The notes beneath the pieces are model-generated. The model was given only the letters and a program-made list of their open reading frames with translations, ran no database searches and had not been told where the DNA came from. Source: Ancylostoma caninum (lineage: Eukaryota > Nematoda > Chromadorea > Rhabditida > Ancylostomatidae). Taken from it: a stretch of 64,000 nucleotides of DNA. Made by a program: the position numbers and the translations under genes. The stretch covers positions 2,170,001 through 2,234,000 of the forward strand of contig JBAJFG010000549.1 in NCBI GenBank assembly GCA_037903475.1, read 5' to 3'. Positions 44,760 to 57,858 of this stretch are shown here, piece by piece. Numbering within the stretch: the stretch's first letter is position 1; each line of letters begins with the position of its first letter.

Positions 44760-46970
44760 ATGCATGTATGCAGCTGCCTGGAAATGATTCTCATTTCTTC
44801 AGGAATATGCCTTAACTATGAGACACTTATGTGAGACTTTATTAACAAAAAAAAAGATTTCGGTACATATTAATAGAATACACTGGAAACTTCACTAGAC
44901 AAAAAAGGAAGTTCTAAATGTACTAGTAGAATGCGCTGGAAATTTAGCAAAATTATGGGAGCAATTGCCAGGAAATTTTCGATTTTTACAACGTGCGAAG
45001 GGAAAAATTCCTGCCTGTAGTGAGGAGTGCTGAATAAACGAATGGAAGAGCAAGTGTCACTAGAATGGTTATCTTACAACAAGTCAAAAATGTTAATTTA
45101 GAAAGGGTGCGCTGATACTATTCGAGGTAGAGCATGAAGTAAATTTGACTTATTTGGATCATTGTTCAGGCTCCGAGACAGTCAGAATGAGAACTATCGT
45201 CGGTGCTGCCTTTAATGGTAAAACCCCACCTTAGAATCGTTTCTAAAATGTTCGTACAAGAAATCGCCGGGGCTGCTGATCACAATTGTATGCGTGAACC
45301 CCTGCAAAATCGCGGAAAACACGTTTTCGAGCCTGAAATCTTGGGAGCTTGTGGGCGGGGCAGGAAAAGGCCAAGGTGTTAGGACGAGGTTTCTGAATAA
45401 TGCACTTCCAGGCGTCACACTTTCAAGGAAAATCGAATTTCTCGTGAGATTTCCTCACCATCCACTCCCTAACAGGCTCGCAAGTGAACCCACGATGGTG
45501 AAACCTCCTAATCCCAGAAGCTCCTTAGCTCTGCGTTTGGCAATGGGGTCTTGTCGAGAAAATGCAAGGATTTAATTTCAAAAATGTTAGAGGCGCAAGT
45601 ATCTCAGGAAAAGAGCGTCGCCAAGAAGAGGAGAAAAAACTGTTAGCTCGATTGATGCTTGAAAGATTGATATTAAAGTGCATGGAAAGTGTTCGCCAAT
45701 ACAAACGGATGAATCATGCTCACATTTTTGAAAGTTTCTAGGTTATTCAAATGATTAGCGATGGAAGTATTCGTGGAATCAAGGCATGCAATCAGAGGAG
45801 TAATAGCAGAATAGGGAAGAATTAATGTAGAGTAAGAATGCCGGTTCTGAGTACCATACTGGTTCGGGCAGAAGTTCAAGGCTTGAAAAAAAAAGAACTT
45901 GTATGCCAAACTAATATGTGATAATAATACCAACCTAATATGTAACCTATAATATAACCTAATATGCTGCCTGCCTTTCTACCATCTCTACTGCAGCGAA
46001 GGTGAGCACTAGCCGGGCTGTATGTTCTTCGTTTTGTTTTTGATTTGCCTTGTGACTAAACTGCGTTCTGCAAGGCGATGAGGCGTTTGAGGGGACAGTC
46101 GAAAATGTTGCCTTCGACTTCCAGGCTCTGACGAGGGCCACATCGCTGAAACGTTAGTCGAAGTGGAGAATAAAGAATTGTAACAATCTGGGCAAAAAAC
46201 AGCTAGAAAAAGAAATACTTCAACATAATATGGTTTGGTATGGTTCTTGCAGTGAAAAAATGTATCAAAAGTGTTCGTTTCATACTGGTGCCCCAAATGC
46301 CACCTATGTGCGTGTTATAGTCCGTTTCAAAAACGACGATAGTTGAGTATTTGTGCTTATGGTCTGCATTTCTCACCTGTCTCTCCAAATACGACACTAT
46401 TTCTCGCATTTTCTCTTTCTCTAATATTTTTGCAGCTACGTTCCCTGGTGAAGCACACTATAAAAGCGTCTCATGCTACAAAATGCTCCCTACGACTTCA
46501 GGAGAGCTCTATTGTAACAAATATTCGTTGACCGCTATAGTATTGTATCAGCAAATTCGTACTGCTAAACGAAATGCTCGAAAAAGAACAAAGAAAAACA
46601 CCGAAGAACTTCTCACCAACTCCGACAAAATCATGTCACGATATGAGGTTGAGTAAGGCGTTACACACAGGTCGCTGACACCACTGAAGCTGCGGTTTCA
46701 GGAATATCTCACAGAAGGTCGGCGCTCTCCAGACCGCAACCCGCCATCCCGGCCATTGTCTATACTCATGGTGCGGCAGGCGCGATGAATTGATCGTTGG
46801 GTAAACTTTGAAAATTATGGGCAATAGAAAGCATAAGGGGAAGGACACAAGTGAGACTCGTTTCGGTTCAAGTTGAAATGCGTCCATAGTAAAAAAATGA
46901 TTATTTTATCTAGTTGTTAATATAAATAATGTCACCAATTCAGAATGAAAAATTAAGGCTCGCTGCACAA
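44760..46970. other. Intergenic, no supported gene
   Basis: Only short frames. Near 46438 the word TTCCCTGGTGAAGCACACTATA-like is shared with about 37268 (TTCCCCGGTGAAACACACTA), indicating another dispersed repeat. Near 46130-46185 CTGAAACGTTAGTC followed by AATAAAGAATTG resembles the 3' tail of a non-LTR element, but no reverse transcriptase is seen. Confidence 0.35.
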
Positions 46971-46974
46971 AAAC

Positions 46975-47248
46975 TACAGTGGTCGTCAATGGCGGTGGCC
47001 CATTCGCGGCCTCGAGAAACACGCTGCGCAACCGCTCCGCGAGCGCCATAGCCGATGTCTTCTGCTGCTCTTATGCTAATTCTAGCAGCTTTTCTACCCG
47101 TTTTGAGGATTTCCTACCGCATCGGGAAGAAAGCGCCTAGGAATAGCATTCCGATGGCAGACGACACCGATCCGGGTGCACGCGGGGAGGTTGCGCGGCG
47201 TCCTTCTCGAGGCCGTGGATGGGCCACTGTCTTTGACGTCCACTGTAC
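46975..47248. mobile_element. Palindromic MITE, TACAGTG family, copy 3
   Basis: The left end TACAGTGGTCGTCAATGGCG and right end TTTGACGTCCACTGTA are inverted. The arms carry GGTGGCCCATTCGCGGCCTC and GAGGCCGTGGATGGGCCAC. Close in sequence to copy 2 at 39305-39580. Confidence 0.78.
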
Positions 47249-48037
47249 GTGCATAAGCCGAATTATAGCAAAGTGGTCAGAGAATTAAAAAAAATTCCTA
47301 AGTTTCAGATAAAATCTATTCGAAGTCAGTATATTATATTATATATTATAGTCCCACAGAAACATAGATTATAGCGAAGCATGTTGAATACTACATCTTA
47401 GCACAGTTTTCATATCAGTCGTCCATTACAAGAGTGTCTTCAAGCAATTCATCGTGTGTGATTTTGACATCCTTTGTACAACACTCCGTACGGCTGCGGC
47501 TCTTGTACTTTAAAAGAACTGGGAGCCACCTGGTTTTGTAACACGCTAGCTGTTCATTTATGTAGTTAATATCAATGATATTATTATTAATAATTTTTAA
47601 TAGTATGAGTGATGTGAATGAGAACGGGCTTCTGACTTCGGATTTCTTTTGTCGATTCTTTCAAAAGATGCTCCCTGTGAAGGAGATCGTCTCTTCTTCC
47701 TAGCTCAATTTCTGGTACAGCGACTTATTTAATGCATATGCTGATGTATAGTATCGAACCCACAGCAAGATATAGTCATTGATACAGCATACGGTCACAT
47801 CCAAAAGCTTCAGAGAAACACCTACAGAAGTATTCGTTAAAGGTCGCTGTCATTCTGTATGATATATACTAGGGCGGATTCAAAAGTTTCCGAAATGTTC
47901 ACCACAGAGGCAGTGCTCTTCATTTATTTCTATGCGTTGTATTGAGAAATCTTCCATATGCACTGTCTATAAATATCAATTCCATCTGGCAAAAGGCCTG
48001 GTTTTCACAGGTGTTCCAATTCGGCCAACTTTGATTA
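47249..48037. other. Intergenic AT-rich DNA
   Basis: A TATATTATAT-rich stretch near 47330-47350; no exon or element boundary identified. Confidence 0.35.
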
Positions 48038-48039
48038 TA

Positions 48040-49322
48040 CAGGGTGGCGAAAAAATACGTGCGCGTGATATTTGACTTCGTTTTATTCATTGCTTGAAGC
48101 GTTCGTGCATATGTTTTCTTTCCTAAATATTCATCTGTTCCTCATCACTGGTTTTTAAGGGAAAAAGTCGTTTTCCAAGCTATGGCAAAGGTGTGCCCAC
48201 GTCGAGACGCGATTGCACGGTTGGCAGAAAATGGGACGAAGAACTCAGCAATTTTTTCGAAGCCCTGAATCCCTCTAAGAACTGTCCAGGAGATTGTAAA
48301 GCAATGGAAAGAGGAAGGACACGTCCTGCCCAAACCCATAAGTGCACGAAAATGGACTGTCAACACCCAACCGATGAGTGGGATAATTAAGAAAAGGATT
48401 GACCGAAAGGATGACCTGAGTTTGAACCAGATGGTTAAACAGCTCAACATTTCTCGCAAAACTCTTCAAATGATAGTGAAAAATAATCTTGGACTTCGAA
48501 GTTATCGTCTGCTTAACGGCCAAGTTCTTACCGATCAAGCGAAGCAAAATCGGAAGGAAAAATGCAAGAAATTGCGGGAACTCTTCATGGTGCGCCGCAT
48601 TGAGGACGTCCTCTGGTCGGACGAGAAATTCTTCACCGTTGAAGTTGGTAAAAACTCTCAGAATCACCGCCAACTTCTTAGCCCGGCTCTCAAGAACCAT
48701 CGCAAGCGAAAAGTTGCCACAAGAAGTCTTTTCCCTGGAAGCTCAATGGTTTGGGGCTGCATCAGTGCAACGTGCAAAACTTCTCTGATTTTTATCGATA
48801 AAAGACGTGAAAATTAATGCAAAAAGCTGCCAAGAAAGGATCCTCGAGAAAGCTGTGGTGCCCTGGAAGCAAGAACATCCCAATTTTATCTACCAACAAG
48901 AGTGGGCTCCATCCCATAGAGCCAAAACAACGATCCACTTCCTCTAGACCGAAATCGGCTCTTTTTTGGCGAAAGATTTGTGACCCGCCAATAGCCCGGA
49001 TCTGAATCCACTGGACTTTTCGGTCTGGGGCTTTATGGAAGAGCAATGTAGGAGTCGAAATACGAAAAACCTTGTGGATTTTCGAGAGAACTGATCGAAA
49101 TTTGGAACGATCTCAACGTCAACTACCTGCGCCGCACGATCGAATCCATGAAGAAACAAATTGATGCCTGCATCAAAGCTGAAGGCGGACACTTCGAAAA
49201 TTCGTTGTAATTATGAAATGTTGTGCCATGTTGTTGTACAAAAATAAATCTCTTCAAATGTTTGTTGGCGAAGAATAAAATTAGAACGCTTCCTATGGCG
49301 CACGTATTTTTTCGCCACCCTG
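48040..49322 (+). mobile_element. Tc1/mariner-superfamily element with intact terminal repeats
   Basis: The 1283-bp element starts CAGGGTGGCGAAAAAATACG and ends with its complement CGTATTTTTTCGCCACCCTG. It is flanked by TA at 48038-48039 and 49323-49324, the expected target duplication. Inside is one transposase gene with several frameshifts (see 48182-49210). The intact ends suggest fairly recent insertion or that it could be moved in trans. Confidence 0.92.
48182..49210 (+). pseudogene. Tc1-like transposase, frameshifted
   Basis: The reading starts MAKVCPRRDAIARLAENGTK, shifts frame near 48265, then continues VQEIVKQWKEEGHVLPKP, the second DNA-binding helix set (DLSLNQMVKQLNISRKTL) and NLGLRSYRLL. 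The catalytic motifs of the DDE family can be followed: VLWSDEKFF (first Asp), a QEWAPSHRA block where the second Asp is expected but is not present, and SPDLNPLDFSVWGFMEEQ (third acidic residue). Frameshifts or stops near 48265, 48800, 48950 and 49090 disable it. The C-terminus ends MKKQIDACIKAEGG. Confidence 0.85.
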
Positions 49323-49324
49323 TA

Positions 49325-50434
49325 TTCAGTTAAAGATGAATGCAGAATTCGGGCGGTCATTAAAATTTTCCAAATAAAGAGGAATATGTCGTGCAAGCGG
49401 AATATGTCCTTTGTGCTGACCTTGGAGGCCCATCTTCCTTTTTTTCCCACCCTTAGTTCCCCAGCATTTGTAATCGACGATTGCTGCACACAAGCAATTT
49501 CTTAATCATGCGCAGGTCGTTGAAAAAAGGCTATCACAGCAGAAACCGTGGATAAACTTTTGCAGACGGGCGGGTGGTTGTGCACGGGATTGAGGAGTCT
49601 TTCGCATTTTTTAGGAGCAACCATGTAATATTTACAAAGTAAATCAAATGCAAAACATCCTTTCGAAAGATTAGTGCCGCATTTGCTAGCACGTTCTGAA
49701 GTGGATCCCAGCAAAAAGTTTTAAATTGTTCGTTCGGAAAGGAAACGGATTGAAGCCCAAAACTTTGAATGGAAATGAAGCTTGGGTTCAGCGCTATAGT
49801 ATACCTAGAGAAATGTAGACAAAACAGTGGTTCAGATCGTACGAATTGCTAGGATGGGTTCGCCTCCCACTCGACTCCGAGCTGTTGCAAAAGCAAATGG
49901 CGATATGTCGTCTATTTGTTAGATTATATGGGTTGCTATTGAGTTGGTTCAGTGCGGCCATAGAAGTCATGCCATTATGTTGAATTTCGCTGCAGTGATG
50001 GTACTAAACATGGTGTCAAGAACTTATAGCGCACCATCTACGTGGCCATGGTTGTGAATGCTAACTGTCTTTGCATAGTGGTTCGTGAAGGCTGAAGCAA
50101 AGGATCTTCAATGCTTGTGTTACACGAATTCTCGTTTGATTATAATGCTAGACGAGTCTAGTGGAAAAAATGCAAGGCGCTCTTACGGAGATCCTCATTC
50201 TCCATGCTACCTTCGCTCTCACGCTCATTCTCGACTGATCTCATAACCGAGCGCTCAAATAGAAGGGTAAAAAGCTGATGGTGCAAATTTTTCTTAATTG
50301 TTGATTTGGACTGCAATAAAGAACATTTCTTGGAATTCGTTCAAAATGTGGTAACCTGTGTAATAACCTTCTAAAATTGTTGCTTAGTTGCATAGTTGGT
50401 GTCAACTTTTTCCGCTCGTTGTTCTACATATGTG
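49325..50434. other. Intergenic, nothing recognised
   Basis: No exon or element boundary found. Confidence 0.35.
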
Positions 50435-50436
50435 TA

Positions 50437-51023
50437 TTGGGTTGTCGCGAAAGTTTTTGCCACTCATTCTCGTGTATTGCCACATTTTTTTGGGGTTGTT
50501 GCGGAACTTTCTGTCCAAAGCGCTATAAAGATTAGTCAGTCGTCTAGCTATGTGTAATTTGCCCTACCATTCTCTTGCTGTTATGGATGAAAAAATCGTC
50601 ATTGTCATACGATAGTTCTCTCCTCTTTCTTTAAGTATACAATGAAGATTTGCTTCTGCAAGTAAGTCAAAAGACGGTGGCTTGGACTTGACACAGATCT
50701 CCATCCGGCCGGCAAGGTGAAGTGAATCAAGAATGCCTCCTAGAGCTAATTGGAGAGAATTCATGGCGTGATACCCGCGAGCTGGTAGAGGAACCTCAGA
50801 GTTATCACATGCAATAGCTTTTTGTCTATATATCCTTGAAGAGAAAAGGAAATATGGCGCATGTATTCGTGACGGTCTGAGGCGCCAGCAGCTTCAAGTG
50901 CGTTGGATGCGCGCTTCAACTTTTTGGCCTTTGACAGACATTCGCACTCGGTTCCTCAACTTGGTTAAGAAAAATTAATTCGAAAAGGAAGGCTGAAAAT
51001 GTCGAGAAACTTTCGCGACAACC
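50437..51023. mobile_element. Internally deleted or decayed mariner-like element
   Basis: The ends TTGGGTTGTCGCGAAAGTTT and AAACTTTCGCGACAACC are inverted and flanked by TA, the layout of mariner elements. The ~587-bp interior starts a possible transposase (MDEKIVIVI at about 50584) but meets a stop at once, and most of the gene is missing. Confidence 0.75.
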
Positions 51024-51721
51024 TAAAAGTGGCATCACAATCGTGGAAAGTTCAATATCAACACAACCATGGAAAGTTCAATATCTCTGTTGGCAATGAT
51101 TCAACATGAACGAAAATTTTGAAGAGAAAAAAAGAGATATCGACGTGTGATTGGAAATTGCAACACACAAGCCAATGTGTTATTCTATCAGAATTATGGA
51201 ATTAAAATTAAATTTACGTCTTACCTCTTCGCAAGCTGCGAAAACGTGCTCGAGTTGGGAAGATCACCATTGCCGTAGTGCCCAATTAGGGGTACATGTG
51301 CTATGGAAGCTCTCTAAATTCCCGATCACACGTGGATTTTGGGATACACCGCCTCCTCGTTATTGTTTTTCATATCCGGCATGTGACAGCAGGACAATAT
51401 TGTGAACGCTATTAACAGCAGTTTAGCAAAATTTCATAGATGAAAAGACCTAGATGGGGTTTGTCCAATTACAGCAAGTGTGGTAACCCTAGTTCCTCTT
51501 TGCTCCGGCGCAACAACGTCCAAATAAACAGGTTCATGGAGTTGGTTTCGTGAAATTACCTTTTCTACCATTATTGCATGTATCCTCCTACAGAGATCAG
51601 AAAGGTGAAGGAAACGTAACAAATAGTATGTAGTAAGCCATGCGATGTATAGCAGCATCTAAAATGCGTACATACTTCCAAAGTGCTTACTTACCTAGCG
51701 TTCAAGATTCAAACTTAATGG

Positions 51722-51958
51722 GTGGCCAAATTTTTGAAATTACTTCACAATACAAATAAAAATACTATACTAGTTTATTTTCAATTCTTTATTATTACTA
51801 TTGTTATTTTTATAATAATTTTTATCAATCACTAATTATTATAATTGATATTTTCATTAATTTTATTCTTCATCCGGGTCCCCAAAGCGGCAGAGACCCC
51901 AATTTTTCTCTCGCGCCCCCCCCCCCCCCTCCCAACCACTCTCTGCGTCCGCCACCGA
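51722..51958. repeat. AT-rich dispersed repeat, copy 2
   Basis: Parallels 42893-43092 in order: GGCCAAATT, GAAATTACTT, CAGTTTATTTT-like, ATTATAATTGATAT-like, GGGTCCCCAAAGCGGCAGAG, a poly-C run, then GTCCGCCAC. Non-coding. Confidence 0.55.
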
Positions 51959-53680
51959 GACTTACACATCAATTTTGTGATAAATACCTGATTTCCGACC
52001 ATATGTATTATACATCAGGTGTTAACATAATTCCTTGAGCTCGTTTTAGTTACGATTTTTTTTCGTCTCACTGCCATTTTTGTCTAGCATGCACTATACC
52101 TTCTAAAACACTGAACCTACCCACAAAATTTTTGAATTACTTGATTTTTAGGCCTAAGGAGAAAAATGCCAACTCGAGGAAAACCCAATTTCCTCCTTGT
52201 ATTTACTAGGGACCAGAAAGCATACATTTCTGTTTGAGCGAGTAAGCTCTGTATAATGTAAACGCGGAAGAACATCATCAGTGAAAGTGTTGAAGCGGCA
52301 GTTCGACGATTTTTGGAAAGTGGGGTCTGACGACACCATGGGGCAAGATGACTAGACCCTCGCGATTGGATCATTTAAGCAGAATCACTGAAGTTATTTG
52401 GAAGTATGATGCCCACCTAGACAATATGATTCCTTTGGAGCAATTCCCAGATCTTCTTGTAAGAAATTTATTCGGTCGGAGTGGCTGGTGTCTTCCAGAC
52501 CGAATATGTCTTCTTTGGTCTCAGAAAATCGCTGATAACCGATGATGATGATTTCAAGCAAAGCGTCTCTTTCATCTTTTGGCACAGGTCACTTGGTCAG
52601 TTTTGATAGCCTTTCGAGCTTCGCGTGATTGAGAATGTAGGTGGCTGTCAGTTGCGCTGTTTTTTGTTGACTCGTTGCTCCATCTCGCAGGCTTAAAAGT
52701 CAAGCAAACTCTTGCATTAAAAGAAACTGTTTACAATATTCTTGTGGGGAAAATGTAGCGCTTTCGAATCGTATATGACTTGTACCCAAAAGATGGGAAA
52801 TGGGTGGAGAAAGGTGCATCCAAAAAAGAGCATGGACTTATGTTAACACCTAATATTTATATCAGGGTGGTGAATTCGAAATAAGCATTTTTATGTCAAT
52901 TGACTCGATCAAGTCAGAAAAGTTGGAATACGTTCTCACAGAGATGAAACGCCATCACAACTAGGCCTTAATTTCTGTCGTCTTCCTCATATATAGCTTA
53001 TTCGCTAGAGCAATGCTCAGTTCTTTCTCCAAATAACAAGGAATTGGAAACAGTTACGTGCGGAACACAGATATGGTAATAAGTTTGCACTAAATTACCA
53101 ATGTCTGCTTTTGCTCAGAGGTCACAGAGAGCATGTTTGCCGGAGCTTTTCAACACGTTATACCCAAGTGTGACGACCATTCTAAGCGAAATTATCGACT
53201 TATTAATCTTATCGATTTCTTAGCTTTTGCTCGAGGCACGGTGAAGGCACGTTTACAAGGGTTTGAGACGTGCATCGAGAACAGAATGAGCAGTTATAGT
53301 AATGGTCATCCTGATTCAGTGTTGTTCCTTTGCGGCCATATCACTCTATCATCACACATCAGTAGCGCGACCTGATGCAAAGACGGGAGCGTAGCGGTGT
53401 TGTGATGTGGTGCCTGGGATGATTTCATTCATGAGTGTATGAAACTGTTACCGGCCTCCAAATGTTCCATTCAAAGCATGAATGAAGCTGTTATTGGGCA
53501 GCAGTGCTTACGCAACCGCTCTTGCATTAGCTCGCACTAGGGACGCGTGAAGAAATAGTGATATGGCCGGAATGGAAACAGCTTTGAATCAGAATGACCG
53601 CGAGTATACCACGGTATTATTCTATTAATAATGATAATTGCTTTTTGATACACCGGTAAATGTATCCAAATAACCAGTGC
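51959..53680. other. Intergenic, no supported gene
   Basis: Short frames only. None has a splice partner or recognisable motif. Confidence 0.35.
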
Positions 53681-53681
53681 T

Positions 53682-54865
53682 GGTATTCATGGACGCGCGG
53701 GAACGGGAAGGGGCGTGACGGGTACCCGCTGCGGCTAGTTCCCGACGGGAACCTTCCTAGTCACCCGTACGGGTGATATTTGTATTCATGAACGACCAGG
53801 AAGCGGGAAGACCGGGAGGCATCGAATAATTCGTAAACACGACCGAGTTTTCAGGATGTAGAGTGCGAAGTGAAGGTTTTGGAACATATTCCGTGAAGAA
53901 TTTGTGGGCAAAACGTTGTTTTTCCTCATTTTCCTTCCTAGAAGCATGTTTCCGTGTGGATGTCTTACTATTATAGTAAAACGTGAGGAATCTCTACCTT
54001 GCGGGTTGGCGCTGTATATTCCACATCAGAGGTCTCGAAATTTTTTTTGCCGAAATTTTGTATAGAGGGGTTATTTGAGGTGCTGAACACTAATATCGTA
54101 ACCATTTTGTATCGTAACCCATTTTTGTAGGGCCACGATGGGTATGTGACAGTCAATTTAGGGAAAAAAATCTATTTTGGTGAAAAAACGAAGGTGGCAT
54201 GCACAATAATGGGGATGATCGTGGTCAGCGCCTAAAACAACCCCTCTGTGCGAAATTTGAGAGGATTCCACGCGGTGCTGTATCTTCAGTAACCCTGCCC
54301 TAACCCTGCAAAAAATGTTTTTACAAAATGTGTACAAAATGGATACATTATTCGTGTTCAGCACCTCAAATATCACAATAGAGCCCCATGCCAATTTTCG
54401 GCAAAATTTTTCTGGAGATTTTGGGGCCTCTATTGTGATATAGTGTTTGTTTTTCTTTTCGGATGGATGGCACTTTTTGGATGATCAACGGCAATAAGCA
54501 ATCAAATAACATACATGTCCGAAAATGAAAAAGAAATTTTGTTTGAGTAGTGAAAACAAGTAAGTACGGAGCGAAGATAGCATTCAATTAACTAAGTGGG
54601 AAGCAACAAAAACTCTTCTGAATCCTAAGAACGCATTACCATATCAAGATTCGTCAATGAAACGCAACAATATTGAAAATTGTCGCAGAAATCCGTCGAC
54701 GGGTAGAACTTCCCGAGGTCTAGATGGTCGGGTAAGCGGGAACCTTCCCGTCCGGGTAGGTGAGGAAGATACCGGCCGGTTTCATGAATACAAATTTTTT
54801 ACCCGCGAATCTCGTCCACCCGCCGGGTAGGCTAAAACCTTCCCGCCGACGTTCATGAATACCGC
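53682..54865. mobile_element. Large foldback element with a second foldback inside
   Basis: The outer ends GGTATTCATGGACG and CGTTCATGAATACC are inverted. The flanking ~150 bases on both sides are GC-rich with repeated ACCCG/CGGGT and CGGGAAC/GTTCCCG words that are mutually complementary, and GTATTCATGAA recurs at each inner edge. Inside lies an unrelated inverted-repeat unit at 54036-54426, apparently a later insertion. Non-coding. Confidence 0.6.
54036..54426. mobile_element. Inner foldback element with telomere-like words
   Basis: The left arm GCCGAAATTTT, then TTATTTGAGGTGCTGAACAC, mirrors the right arm GTGTTCAGCACCTCAAATAT, then AATTTTCGGCAAAATTT. The centre contains AACCCTGCCCTAACCCTGC. 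Architecture and inner motif resemble 16105-16617, so the two may belong to one broad family. Confidence 0.6.
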
Positions 54866-57815
54866 TACAGAAGTGAATTACTGAATAATAACTCGTTCCT
54901 ATGCTAATGAACGACACCACACCCGAGCGAAGTCGAAAATGCTTCCTACCATGCAATAAATCTGGAGTATAATATGGATCCTCCAAATGATTTATATCCG
55001 TAGGAGCAGCGTTATGACAACAGGAACCGTTCACACGTCTAACGGAAGAAGAGTGGCTCGCATTCGGACGTCATTCTCAGCTATTGTTAGAAAATGGGCT
55101 TCTTATACATATGGACATAATGGGGAAAAAAGGGGGGAGGGGAGGATTTTGATGTCACCAGTAAGCAAGAAAATTCCCATACAACCTTTTAGGCTATTTT
55201 AGGCTACTCCTTTGAATATCTACTAGGGTGTAAAACTACCGATGCGCCCTGACTTTTACTATTTCAATGAACTTACTAGTGAGATCGTTTAGCCTTATAT
55301 CTATGATGAGAAGAAAGAGCCTTTCGTGATACTTCTAACAGTAGGCGATCCCCTTGGAATTCTTTAACTACTGCTGTGAAAAGAATTATAGGAGATGGCG
55401 GATCAAAAATATTGAATTTTTTCTGTTGTATACAAGGAAAAACAGTAGTTTCATGCCCCTTAGGAGTTGTGATGCAATCATTTGGTTGGCGTATTGTTAG
55501 CAAAAGAACATCGAGCAGAAATATGTTCTCGTCTGTGGAATAATGATCTCAATCAACTATGAAATGGCATTCAATGGCTCGAGTTACGCCTATCTTTGTG
55601 AATAGTCAATGAATAGGAATGCGAATAAGTATGGTAAAGAATATGTACAAAGATACAGTTAAAAGCAAGTTAATTGAAAAATTGCAGCAGTTGTGTCAAT
55701 AAGGTTACCTTAGGTGTTTGCTGGATTTTTAGACTCTTTACGCACAGAAGCAATACCGAAATGTCAGTTAACCGTTTCCAAAATAGCGCGCAGTAAGTAG
55801 TTTTTTAGATGAAGCGTTAGCAAAAACCAAAATCGCGGACTCGCATGGAGGATTAATGAACTGCGCAAACTCGTGTATGCTCTCAATACAACTCATTTCT
55901 GGTCGCTGTGGATGTGAGTAACGATTGTGCCCGATTAGGGGATTATCGTCACCGATCAGAGGATTGTTCCGTTCACAAGGCTGTGGAAAAAACAACATCG
56001 CCGTAACACGAACAACAAAATGCCGAATGTCGTGAAATAAACATACTTTCAGATTGATTCCGATTCTTGTATTTTGAGTAGGGACGGTGTGTGCCGGATC
56101 TTTTGAATTATCGTGCAGTCGGCATCACTTCCCATGGTGTGCCTAGTGGAGATCTTTTTTTAAGATAAAATCTTTCGAAGAAACACCTGCAACACGCGTT
56201 CCACACACATTACAAAGAACGTTTCTTGAAAACGTTCCTATCTAATTGGTGGGCTGAGCCCCGCTTTTAAGAAATTTGAGAAGTTCCTTTCATCAGTGAT
56301 GTTCTTGTTCTCCCTTTTGTTCTCCCTTCCGAAGTCCGACATTCCATCAAGTCGGTGAAGAATCGTACAGCACCGGGTGCCACAAAGCGGCATATTCAGC
56401 TTTATGCCGCAATGTAATATTAATTTTGAATGAAACGATTTCACGATTCCTTTACCAGTCAGTGGTTGGCCTATTGTAGTAAAGTTGGTGTAGCATTGGA
56501 AATGGTCATGAAAACTATTACCATGGCCTCTATTGCTTTACCGACTTACTTTCTCATTGTTTCCAGAGAATAGACGTGTCGTTCAGGTCACTCAAGGGTT
56601 CCAGTGTGCCATCAATTATCTTTGGAGGTCATTAGATGTAGAAATGCCAGAACACCTGAAAAATTTATGGTTGATATTTATTGGACTTCGATTTGGGTTC
56701 GTACACTGCAGTGTTTACAATGTAGAGTACTGGCATTCTTATAAGAAAAGAAACATATGCCAATTCTACTGAAGCGGACAACTTTTTTGGAAATAGAAGT
56801 GATTGCTGAAAATAACAAAGTAATAACCAGGCTCTATAACAAAATGGACGACTGTAATTTTAAAGTCAAATAATGGAAAGTCAAACATACTTTTAGGTAT
56901 AATTATTAATACGTTTACGACGGAGTCAGTAAGAATTGAAAGAAGCTGTAGTAAGTTTGTTGACTTTAAAGATAGAGTTTCGGAATCATGCAGAACGTTT
57001 CTATATAACGGGTGAAGCATCTTGGACATCATAAACATACTTCATAGGTAATTACCAAAAGACCATTTTTGTTGCGAGAGTACGGGCTACCACTGAAGTG
57101 GCTCATTATCTTCATTCACATCATCAGAACGAGTCTGAAAAACTGAGGCTAGTATAAGAATTGCAAATTCTCCAAGTAGTCCAAATTATTGTGCAATAGT
57201 AGGTCATGACTTAACAGCAACAATTTGGATGGGCAACAAGTGGTGTAAAATGGTAATATAGGAACTGTAGCAGTGTTTATAATTTACTCTACTGAGCAAC
57301 CTCTCTGTTCACGGCTCTTCATGATACAACTCCACTTCCAGTCCATTATTTACTCCTTTTCATGTTCCATATCTTTTGGAACTTCCTTGGGAACTACTGA
57401 TGAAAGGGTTTTGTACCTGGATGCACCATGGAAGTCACACAATCGGTCTAGTTCCTGGTCTAGAAGCTAGGAAGTGTGCAAAGTACTGTGCAAAGCACAT
57501 CTCCTCTATTTTTTTATTCTTTCATTACTACGATTCTACCACGAACTGTATTTCCGGGTGAAGAACTGCACATTCCCTGTTACTCTTTCATGGAATACAA
57601 GAGCTTTGATCCATAAAACCGTATGAAGTAATGTCACATCATTTGGAAGAAAGCATTAAAGTTCCGATGGTTGAATATTTCGCAGCGTAATTCCGCTTGT
57701 TTTGCTGGGAAAGCGGCGTTAATAGCCGATTATTCTTTGTTTCACGAATGGCTGACAATAGTGAGAATAACAGTTTTTGTGCAATAAAATTTCTCGATAT
57801 TATGCTTATTCGGCT
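54866..57815. other. Long gene-poor stretch
   Basis: About 2.9 kb. A hydrophobic minus-strand frame at 56890-57038 (NLLQLLSILTDSVVNVLIII) ends at a GTATGT donor but no receptor-like partner exons could be joined, so no gene is called. Confidence 0.35.
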
Positions 57816-57816
57816 C

Positions 57817-57824
57817 TATATAAG
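57817..57824 (+). promoter_or_regulatory. TATA box of the first Kunitz gene
   Basis: TATATAAG 35-42 bases upstream of the ATG at 57859; a comparable box precedes the second Kunitz gene. Confidence 0.6.
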
Positions 57825-57858
57825 ATTCCTAAGGAACGATACATCCATCCAAGGAGCA

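Noticed and set aside
56766..57038. Hydrophobic minus-strand frame, possible receptor exon
   Set aside because: Ends at a good donor but the next exon gives no membrane segment, and no upstream exon could be joined.
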